DNA from: Actinomycetota bacterium
Lineage (GTDB): Bacteria; Actinomycetota; Humimicrobiia; Humimicrobiales; Humimicrobiaceae
Reading direction: 5' to 3'
DNA length: 33,176 bases
Assembly (NCBI GenBank): GCA_016870675.1
Contig: VGAU01000001.1
Span: 1 to 33,176 of the forward strand
Part shown: positions 15,410 through 22,090 of the stretch, piece by piece
How positions within the stretch are numbered: position 1 is the stretch's first letter
Layout: the number at the start of each line of letters is the position of its first letter
The notes under the pieces: model-generated
What the model was told of the DNA's origin: nothing
The model's database searches: none
The model's input: only the letters and a program-made list of their open reading frames with translations
Program-made: the position numbers and the translations under genes

Positions 15410-15423
15410 GCTTAAAAACCTTT

Positions 15424-15699
15424 TTACTTAAATCTATAGGTGGATTCATTCCTTTTAAGAATCCTTAAAATGATTATTTTTTTATCTTTATCATAAATAT
15501 CATAAATTATTCTGTGAGAATAAAATTTTATCCTAAAAGTGATATCAAATCCCTTTATTTTTCTTACTCCGGAAGGTCTTGGTTCGATTGATAAATCGTC
15601 AATTGCTTTAATAATGCCATTAAAGTTTAATAATTTATTCCTTAACTTTTTGAGATCTCTTTCAGCAGCCGGTGATATTTTAATACTATAGTTATCCAT
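15424..15699 (-). CDS. RelE/ParE-superfamily toxin
   Basis: The 91-residue protein begins SIKISPAAERDLKKL and ends with IKFYSHRIIYDIYDKDKKII followed by ILRILKRNESTYRF. This is the RelE/ParE fold pattern (YxIxxSxxAxKDLxKL, YRIIYxIxDxxKxIxILxIxxRxxxY). Members cleave ribosome-bound mRNA or poison gyrase; which one applies cannot be told. It lies 10 bases after the antitoxin gene in the same operon. Its stop is only 14 bases from the 3' end of tRNA-Glu, transcribed toward it. Confidence 0.85.
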   Translation of the reverse strand: MDNYSIKISPAAERDLKKLRNKLLNFNGIIKAIDDLSIEPRPSGVRKIKGFDITFRIKFYSHRIIYDIYDKDKKIIILRILKRNESTYRFK

Positions 15700-15709
15700 A
15701 TCAAATAAT

Positions 15710-15937
15710 CTACAGCTCTTTTTTTAGCTTATCCCAGGATTTTGTCCCACTTTTTTTAACTTCTTTTTGGCTCTTTTTTATTAAAGGAGCTAATTCAAAA
15801 TCTTCATGACTTTCAATCCACTCTATAACTGCCTCAGAGATAATATCACTAGCATTAATATTTCTTTTGGCTGCTTCTACTTTTAAATGTGTATATAAAT
15901 TTTCATTTTTAAATACTACCGTCATTCTTTTACTCAA
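15710..15937 (-). CDS. antitoxin of the RelE/ParE-type pair, RHH-like
   Basis: The 75-residue protein begins KRMTVVFKNENLYTHLKVEA, a short beta-strand and helix, then AKRNINASDIISEAVIEWI as a second helix, as in ribbon-helix-helix antitoxins. The charged tail (KKSQKEVKKSGTKSWDKLKKEL) is the likely toxin-binding segment. The start is the TTG at 15937, because AAGGAGGTT (15951-15943) lies 5 bases upstream; the ATG four codons in would be too far from it. It precedes the toxin by 10 bases. Two near-identical 13-mers 24 bases apart upstream suggest autoregulation. Confidence 0.8.
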   Translation of the reverse strand: MSKRMTVVFKNENLYTHLKVEAAKRNINASDIISEAVIEWIESHEDFELAPLIKKSQKEVKKSGTKSWDKLKKEL

Positions 15938-15948
15938 TTATTAACCTC

Positions 15949-15985
15949 CTTAAACGTATAAGCATACATACACTTAAACATATAA
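15949..15985. promoter_or_regulatory. candidate operator of the toxin-antitoxin operon, two direct repeats
   Basis: CTTAAACGTATAA (15949-15961) and CTTAAACATATAA (15973-15985) differ at one base and are exactly 24 bases apart. The first overlaps the antitoxin ribosome-binding site. Paired direct sites are typical for RHH antitoxin autorepression; binding is inferred. The 15938-16236 spacer also contains GAGTAACA (16032-16039) and TGTTACTC (16083-16090), an 8-bp inverted repeat with a 43-base loop. Confidence 0.55.
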
Positions 15986-16236
15986 TAACAGATTTACTAT
16001 TATTTTTAAATGATGTTTTAATTATGTGAACGAGTAACAGATCTGCATAAAAATTATTTCAATGTTAAGTAGCAATTAGTTTTGTTACTCATTTGTAAAA
16101 TAATTCTTGAGATACCTGATTCGAAATTGTAATGCTTGGAACTACCAAAATTTCAAACTTTAAAATAATTGATTCTAAAGTATGTCCCTTGATGTTCCTT
16201 ATTTATGTTCATAAATGTTTTTTGTTTTGCTGGTAA

Positions 16237-17316
16237 TTAGTTTCCACTAATATACTTGGCTACCATATCTCCTACCTCTGTTGTGCTGTAGCCCATCTTA
16301 CCGGCACCTAAACTCTTTACCTGGGTGCAGGCATAAGAAACTGCATCTTCAATAGATTTGGCTGCTTCTTTTTCTCCAAGGTGCTTTAACATCATCCTTC
16401 CCGCTTCTATTGCCGCTAGCGGATTTATAACATTCTTTCCGGTATATTTTGGAGCAGAGCCTCCTATGGGTTCAAACATTGAAGTTCCACCGGGATTAAT
16501 ATTTCCTCCTGCTGCAATTCCCATACCACCCTGGATCATCGCTCCGAGATCGGTAATTATATCTCCAAACATATTTGGTATGACCATAACATCAAACCAT
16601 TCAGGATTTTTTATCATCCACATACATGCAGCATCAATATGATTATAATCCGTTTTAATATCGGAAAACTTCTTTGCCATTTCCATAAATGCCCTGTACC
16701 ACAGATCTCCTACATAAGTGAGCACATTTGTTTTATGAACCAGGGTAAGTTTTCCCGGTTTCCCTTCTTCTTTTCTGACCTTTGCCAGATCGAAGGCATA
16801 CTCCAGGCATCTGTCGACCATCTGCCTGTCATAAACCATCACCTGGGTTGCAACTTCATAGGGAGTTCCCTTCCTGGTTACACCACCGTGACCTGTGTAC
16901 AGTCCTCCCGTATTCTCCCTTACAACCACAAAATCTATATCTTCCGGACCTTTGTCCTTCAGAGGACAGTCAACACCGGGATAAAGTTTTACCGGCCTTA
17001 AGTTTATATACTGATCCAGCGAAAATCTCAATTTTAATAAAATGCCAACCTCTAAAACTCCCGGCGGTACATCGGGATGTCCGACAGCGCCAAGATATAT
17101 TACCTTAAATTTTTTAAGCTCGCTAATAGCAGAACCTGGAAGTATCTCTCCTGTCTTTAAATATCTGTCGCCGCCAAAATTATAATCGTTAAATTCAAAA
17201 CTTATGTTATGTTTTTTACCTGCAGCCTCGAGAACCTTTTTGCCCTCCTTTATAACTTCCGGTCCTGTACCGTCCCCAGGTATAACCGCAATAGAATAAT
17301 GCTTTGATCCAGCCAT
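16237..17316 (-). CDS. isopropylmalate/isocitrate dehydrogenase family enzyme
   Basis: NAD(P)-dependent beta-decarboxylating dehydrogenase of 359 residues. Marks of the family are VIPGDGTGPEVI at the N-terminus, LLKLRFSLDQYINLRPVKL (substrate-binding Arg cluster), VVRENTGGLYTG, HKTNVLTYVGDLW and MFGDIITDLG (metal-binding Asp), and FEPIGGSAPKYTGK (nucleotide site). The closest match in pattern is 3-isopropylmalate dehydrogenase (LeuB), but tartrate and homoisocitrate dehydrogenases share these motifs. No leuA, leuC or leuD is nearby, so the substrate is not settled. The ATG at 17316 is chosen because GGAGG lies 7 bases upstream; the frame extends ten residues further without a ribosome-binding site. 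Confidence 0.85.
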   Translation of the reverse strand: MAGSKHYSIAVIPGDGTGPEVIKEGKKVLEAAGKKHNISFEFNDYNFGGDRYLKTGEILPGSAISELKKFKVIYLGAVGHPDVPPGVLEVGILLKLRFSLDQYINLRPVKLYPGVDCPLKDKGPEDIDFVVVRENTGGLYTGHGGVTRKGTPYEVATQVMVYDRQMVDRCLEYAFDLAKVRKEEGKPGKLTLVHKTNVLTYVGDLWYRAFMEMAKKFSDIKTDYNHIDAACMWMIKNPEWFDVMVIPNMFGDIITDLGAMIQGGMGIAAGGNINPGGTSMFEPIGGSAPKYTGKNVINPLAAIEAGRMMLKHLGEKEAAKSIEDAVSYACTQVKSLGAGKMGYSTTEVGDMVAKYISGN

Positions 17317-17614
17317 CTTTAAACCTCCACAAAAATAAAATTTCATATAACTATGCCTATATTATATATGAATATTTCTGTTTTTGTCTTTAAATTCTAA
17401 AATAATTAATGTCCATCAGTTAATGCTTTTACAAATACTGCTTTATCCAGTATCTTTTTGAAAGTTAAACAAATTATCTGTTTCCCTTGATTTTTAACAT
17501 TGTAAAATTAAAACATATTACCTAGAATATTTTTAAAATATCAAAAATCAAAATTAAAGTTGTTTAAAGCATTTATGATTTAATTTACACATTAATAATA
17601 TGGAAGGGGAAATT

Positions 17615-18181
17615 ATGAAAAAATCACTTGGAGCTAAAACTATTATTTACCCTACTCCTGTTCTGGTTATTGGAACCTACGACAGTCAGAACAAGCCAAA
17701 TTTAATGACTGTTGCCTGGGGAGGAATTTGCTGTTCTAACCCTCCTTGTGTGGCAATTTCTCTGCGGAAAGCCACTTACACTTATAATAATATAATGGAG
17801 AAAAAAGCCTTTACTGTAAATATACTTTCTGAAGATATGGTAAAAAATGCTGATTATTACGGTATTGTTTCAGGAAGAAATGAAGATAAGTTTACAAAAA
17901 CAAATATTACTCCGGTAAAAAGCGATTTGGTTGACGCTCCCTACGGAAAAGAATTTCCTTTTGTGGTAGAGTGCAAACTATTCAAAAGCCTTGAAATAGG
18001 ACTCCACACCCAGTTCATTGGAGAGATACTTGATGTAAAAGCAGAAGAGTCCATACTTGGCACATCTGGTTTTCCGGATATGGATAAGCTAAAACCATTT
18101 TTCTTTGACCCGGCTGGCAGCTACTATTTCCGTACCGGTAAAAAACTGGGAAAAGGATTCTCTATTGGTAAAGAGATTTGA
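17615..18181 (+). CDS. flavin reductase-like FMN protein (flavoredoxin type)
   Basis: The 188-residue protein belongs to the flavin reductase/flavoredoxin family, which binds FMN and passes electrons in anaerobes. The conserved start is YPTPVLVIGTYDSQNKPNLM, followed by TVAWGGICCSNPPCVAISLR (FMN-binding region), FTVNILS, and FVVECKLFKSLEIGLHTQFI with GEIL. The HTxFIGEI element is a family mark. The start ATG at 17615 follows GGAAGGGGA by 5 bases; an ATG at 17600 would overlap that site. The gene seems monocistronic. The physiological partner is not shown by the context. Confidence 0.9.
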   Translation: MKKSLGAKTIIYPTPVLVIGTYDSQNKPNLMTVAWGGICCSNPPCVAISLRKATYTYNNIMEKKAFTVNILSEDMVKNADYYGIVSGRNEDKFTKTNITPVKSDLVDAPYGKEFPFVVECKLFKSLEIGLHTQFIGEILDVKAEESILGTSGFPDMDKLKPFFFDPAGSYYFRTGKKLGKGFSIGKEI

Positions 18182-18406
18182 TTTTTTTCCCGCCCGTTGC
18201 TGGTATTTTAGCAAATTTATTATTCTCTAAATTTAACTAAAGATTTTATACAAAAATATTTTGCAACTTAAATCCGGAAATATCGTTTATAACATATAAA
18301 GTTACTTTAAAAACAAAATTACTTTACATTAGTTTTACAATCTGTCAGAATGGCAGAAATCTTGATTAGAAATATTAGAAGTTAAAAAGAAAAGAAAACA
18401 CTTATA

Positions 18407-19882
18407 ATGAAAATTTTACTTGTCTATCCGGATTACGAAGAAACTTTCTGGAGTTTTAAAAGAGTTTTAAAAATATTAGGTAAAAAGGCTTCATTTCCTC
18501 CCCTTGGACTTTTAACTGTCGGATCAATGCTTCCCGTCAGCTGGGAGAAAAAACTAATTGATATGAATACCGATATGCTAAAAGATGAACATATCAAATG
18601 GGCAGACTACGTTTTTATTAGCGCAATGATTGTGCAAAAAGAATCAGTCAGAAGAATAATAAATAAAGTTAAAAAATTGGGAAAACCCATTGTAGCAGGA
18701 GGACCTCTTTTTACTACAGGCTGGGAAGAATTCACAGATGTAGATCACATTTTTTTAGGAGAAGTAGAAGATACTTTTTCAGAATTTGTTGAAGATTTAA
18801 AAAACGGCACCATCAAGAAAATCTACAGCAGTGACAGATTTCCGGATATTAAAGAAACTGCTATTCCTGACTGGAACTCTATTAATGTTAAAAACTATAA
18901 TACAATGTGTATTCAACTCTCCAGAGGCTGCCCTTTTAACTGCGAATTCTGTGATGTGGTACAGTTGAATGGAAGAGTGCCCAGGACAAAGAGCAAGGAA
19001 CAATTAATTGCTGAACTTGAGGCTCTATACATAAGAGGCTGGCGTGCTGGTGTATTCTTCGTAGATGATAATTTTATTGGAAATAAAGCTTTACTAAAAA
19101 AAGATTACCTTCCCGCAATTATAGAATGGCAGAAAAATAAAAAGTATCCTTTTACATTCAATACACAAGTCTCAATCAACCTGGCTGACGACCAAGAACT
19201 AATGAAATTAATGACACTAGCCGGTTTTACAGCCGTATTTATAGGTATTGAAACACCTGATGCCAGCGGTCTTGAAGAATGCGGTAAGTTCCAAAATAAA
19301 AACAGAAACATGATAGAGTCAGTGAAAATAATTCAAAATACCGGTATGGAAGTTCAGGGTGGCTTTATTATCGGTTTTGATAGTGATAAGGCATCAATTT
19401 TCCAGCGCCAAATTGATTTCATCCAGAAAAGCGGAATTGTCACCGCTATGGTTGGCTTGCTTACTGCATTGCCAAAAACCAGGTTGTATCAGAGACTAAA
19501 AGAAACAAATAGATTAACTAAAATGACAACAGGCGATAATACAAAAACTGCAGTTTTGAATTTCATTCCGAAGATGGATAAAAATATACTTCTAAATGGT
19601 CATAAGAAAGTTGTATCTACAATTTATACTCCTAAATCTTACTACGAGAGAATTAAAACTTTCTTAAGAGAATATAAGCCGACTAAAAAAATAAAGGCTC
19701 CTAAACTCCGCATGTACCATATAAGAGCATTGATTGGTTCAATCTGGTGGCTTGGAATTAAACAAAGAGGAAGACATTATTTCTGGAAATTAATTTTATG
19801 GAGCATTCTTAAACGGCCGTCTCTTTTCCCTTATGCAATTGGTTTCTCTTTAGCAGGAATTCATTTTAGGGCAATATCATAA
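18407..19882 (+). CDS. B12-binding radical SAM protein with DUF4070 domain
   Basis: The 491-residue protein opens with a cobalamin-binding-like Rossmann domain (about 1-140, LLVYPDYEETFW). The radical SAM core carries the [4Fe-4S] motif CPFNCEFC (C175, C179, C182), followed by a VFFVDDNFIG strand typical of this family. The C-terminal region (about 360-490) matches the DUF4070 type, with YYERIKTFLREYKP. Related proteins are often annotated as hopanoid or lipid-modifying radical SAM enzymes, but the reaction is not known. The cobalamin-ligand DxHxxG motif is not evident, so B12 may not be bound in the classical base-off mode. No ribosome-binding site is clear before the ATG. No neighbour suggests a substrate. 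Confidence 0.88.
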   Translation: MKILLVYPDYEETFWSFKRVLKILGKKASFPPLGLLTVGSMLPVSWEKKLIDMNTDMLKDEHIKWADYVFISAMIVQKESVRRIINKVKKLGKPIVAGGPLFTTGWEEFTDVDHIFLGEVEDTFSEFVEDLKNGTIKKIYSSDRFPDIKETAIPDWNSINVKNYNTMCIQLSRGCPFNCEFCDVVQLNGRVPRTKSKEQLIAELEALYIRGWRAGVFFVDDNFIGNKALLKKDYLPAIIEWQKNKKYPFTFNTQVSINLADDQELMKLMTLAGFTAVFIGIETPDASGLEECGKFQNKNRNMIESVKIIQNTGMEVQGGFIIGFDSDKASIFQRQIDFIQKSGIVTAMVGLLTALPKTRLYQRLKETNRLTKMTTGDNTKTAVLNFIPKMDKNILLNGHKKVVSTIYTPKSYYERIKTFLREYKPTKKIKAPKLRMYHIRALIGSIWWLGIKQRGRHYFWKLILWSILKRPSLFPYAIGFSLAGIHFRAIS

Positions 19883-20143
19883 GGGTTTCTGTTGTTACTA
19901 TTTTGTCATAATATCATTAAAAATAATAAAAAAACATGGTACACTTATTACTATTAATTTACTGGTTGTAAATCTTCCCTGTATAATTCTTCAGAGATTC
20001 TACTGAAAATATAGTCCAATCTTTGGTTGATAAATCCTACCTTATCATGGACATATATAATTACCTCTTAACTGTTCATATATAATTGTTTTTGTGATAT
20101 TTTATAACCCAGTATTGATATAGCAATTTTTTACCTTAAAAAA

Positions 20144-20506
20144 ATGGAAAAAAATAAGTTTGAGGAAATAATATTAGATACCCTGAAAAACCTGCCAGAT
20201 AAATTTAAAGATAAAATAAAAAATCTTAGTATCGTCATCGAAGAAAATGATATAAGCGAGGTTTTAGAAAATAATAAAGATGTCCGGACAAAATACACAC
20301 TTGGTCTTTATCAGGGGCTTCCTGCTACCAAACGGGCAGGCAGAATAAATATATTGCCTGATAAAATAACCATTTATAAAAAATCACTGGAAGAAATAAG
20401 CCGCAGTGATAAGGAATTAGAAAAAAACATAAAAAAAGTTATTTTACATGAATTGGGGCATTACTTCGGTCTTGATGAAAAAAAGTTAAGGAGATTAGGC
20501 TACTGA
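20144..20506 (+). CDS. small zincin-like metallopeptidase (DUF1025/Zincin_1)
   Basis: The 120-residue protein ends with the zinc-peptidase motif HELGHYFGLDE (102-112). The two His and the catalytic Glu are intact, and D111 follows at the usual position of a third ligand. The middle segment LGLYQGLPATKR then LPDKITIYKKSLEE matches the Zincin_1 family of minimal cytoplasmic metallopeptidases. No signal peptide is present. The N-terminal region is highly charged. Substrate is unknown. No ribosome-binding site is seen. The 19883-20143 spacer before it contains two copies of CATATATAATT but no convincing promoter pair. Confidence 0.85.
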   Translation: MEKNKFEEIILDTLKNLPDKFKDKIKNLSIVIEENDISEVLENNKDVRTKYTLGLYQGLPATKRAGRINILPDKITIYKKSLEEISRSDKELEKNIKKVILHELGHYFGLDEKKLRRLGY

Positions 20507-20860
20507 TTCTTACTTTTTATAATACTACTTACCGAAATCCTTTAAATGATTTAATGCCGTTTTCTACATCAATATTGTCTAGAGTAATATAAATTTGGCT
20601 ACACTTGATCTGACAAGAAAATTTATTATGAATTTAGACCCATTGAGGTAAGAGTAAAACTATAAAAAAGTAAAGAATTCTATCTCCAAAGTAGGTAATG
20701 GATTTTGGAAGAAATAAAACTTTAATTTAAAAAATTTAAAAATAAAAAATATCTATAAAAAGCTACTAATTTTGGAAAATATTACTTACTAAAACTATAG
20801 ATACATTACTGTGTTTATCCTACCAAATTGGCATATTTTGCGAAGTATTTCTTTTATGTA
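20507..20860. other. intergenic stretch without a recognised gene
   Basis: This 354-base AT-rich spacer lies between the zincin gene and the DUF89 gene. I see no credible open frame, hairpin or promoter. Near 20596-20613 the minus strand reads TTGTCAGATCAAGTGTAGCCA, which recalls IS481-type element ends, but no transposase is present. Confidence 0.5.
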
Positions 20861-21754
20861 CTACTTTACTGCATTGCTTTTTCCAGGCCGGGCTTTACTT
20901 TCGGCAAATACTATATCTGAATGTTTTACTCCCAGTTCTCTGGTAATCTTTTCACATTTTGCCTTGAGTAAAAAGAAGATATTAGCGCCAGTTTCATCAA
21001 GAGTTTCGAAATTTCCCTGTCCTTTACTGATTATCAGGTCTGCTTTTTTAAATTCTTCTAAAAAAGCATCCGATGAATCACTAATATTTATACCAATATT
21101 GCTATTTCCAGTTTCTATCACTCTTGCCAGGTTATCAAACTCTGCTTCAACTGCATCTTCCAGGGTGGCATCATTAATTATTGGATCTGATTTAACCGTA
21201 AGGACCACCTTTTTATCCAGTTTTACCAATTCTTTTATTAAAACTTTATCAAATACTATCTCTCCTGCATTATCAGTTATATATAAAATATTAATCGAAT
21301 CCTTTAGTGATTCCCTAAACTTATCATAATCATCCACTGCTAGCGGCATGTTTTGTAAATCCTGTATAATTTTATTAAAATCCAATGTATTTACTTTTTT
21401 TATATCTATTCCAAAATCTATTACATTTCCTGCAATTGCAACCTTCGCTGCCATATATAATTTATTTTTTACAGAATCAACCACCTTCTCTAATTTTGGG
21501 TAAATATCTAGAGCTAACCTGTTATATTTTCTTTTTAAATCATAATAAGGATCTTTAATGCCCGTTACCTCTCTAAATACAATGTATCCAATATCTGAGT
21601 TGGCAGCAGGTGACAGGTCGTAATCTATATTCTCTAATTTTTGCAGCAGCTCTGAAACAACCTTTTTACTAAGTTTATTACTACAACCACTAATCTTTAG
21701 CGTATTTATAGTCTGTTTTATAATGCATGGTACACACTCTAAATCTGTTTTCAT
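20861..21754 (-). CDS. DUF89 (ARMT1-like) metal-dependent phosphatase, subfamily I
   Basis: The 297-residue protein belongs to DUF89, metal-dependent damage-control phosphatases acting on sugar phosphates or cofactor metabolites. The N-terminal CxxC (C8, C11 in ECVPC) marks the prokaryotic subfamily. The conserved sites are GNVIDFG, DNAGEIVFD (metal-binding Asp and Asn) and KGQGNFETL. The expected order of motifs is complete, so the enzyme should be active. The substrate is not known. GAGGAG 6 bases before the ATG supports the start. No operon partner is evident. Confidence 0.9.
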   Translation of the reverse strand: MKTDLECVPCIIKQTINTLKISGCSNKLSKKVVSELLQKLENIDYDLSPAANSDIGYIVFREVTGIKDPYYDLKRKYNRLALDIYPKLEKVVDSVKNKLYMAAKVAIAGNVIDFGIDIKKVNTLDFNKIIQDLQNMPLAVDDYDKFRESLKDSINILYITDNAGEIVFDKVLIKELVKLDKKVVLTVKSDPIINDATLEDAVEAEFDNLARVIETGNSNIGINISDSSDAFLEEFKKADLIISKGQGNFETLDETGANIFFLLKAKCEKITRELGVKHSDIVFAESKARPGKSNAVK

Positions 21755-21923
21755 TAAAACTCCTCACTTTTACCTGGCACAAATTTAGATTATATAGGAA
21801 ATATTTTAAAATTAAATAAGAAAATTTTTTAAATGTTGACTTTAATTATAGATATATGTAAACTATTCAAGTAATGTTTCACTAAAAGTGAAAATTAATT
21901 TTACCAAATTACGAAAATTATTT

Positions 21924-21952
21924 TTGTATTTCTGCAAAACTTTTGTTATAAT
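21924..21952 (+). promoter_or_regulatory. lon promoter with extended -10
   Basis: TTGTAT (21924-21929), a 17-base spacer and TATAAT (21947-21952) preceded by TG (TGT-TATAAT) form a strong sigma-A-type promoter. Transcription should start near 21959, giving a leader of about 130 bases. Upstream at 21877-21893, TTTCAC-TAAAA-GTGAAA is a small palindrome that could be an operator. No CIRCE, HAIR or CtsR-type element was recognised. Confidence 0.65.
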
Positions 21953-21961
21953 TGGAGCGAC

Positions 21962-22035
21962 AAAAAGTTTTTTTATAAAAGGTTATTATAGGAATGTTAG
22001 ATGAATTAATAAAATATAATGTAAAAAAACTTTTT
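21962..22035 (+). repeat. 14-bp inverted repeat in the lon leader
   Basis: AAAAAGTTTTTTTA (21962-21975) is the exact reverse complement of TAAAAAAACTTTTT (22022-22035), with a 46-base loop. It begins at about the predicted transcript 5' end. The 3' arm runs into a T-tract. The stem contains one G-C pair, so it would melt easily, which could be a temperature-sensitive leader structure. Confidence 0.55.
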
Positions 22036-22090
22036 TTTTGATGTAAAATATACATGTAGAGAGATTTAATAAATAAGGGTTGAGAATATA

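Noticed and set aside
20811..21329. 172-codon plus-strand frame inside the DUF89 gene
   Set aside because: DUF89 motifs are on the minus strand and the antisense frame shows no homology or start signal.
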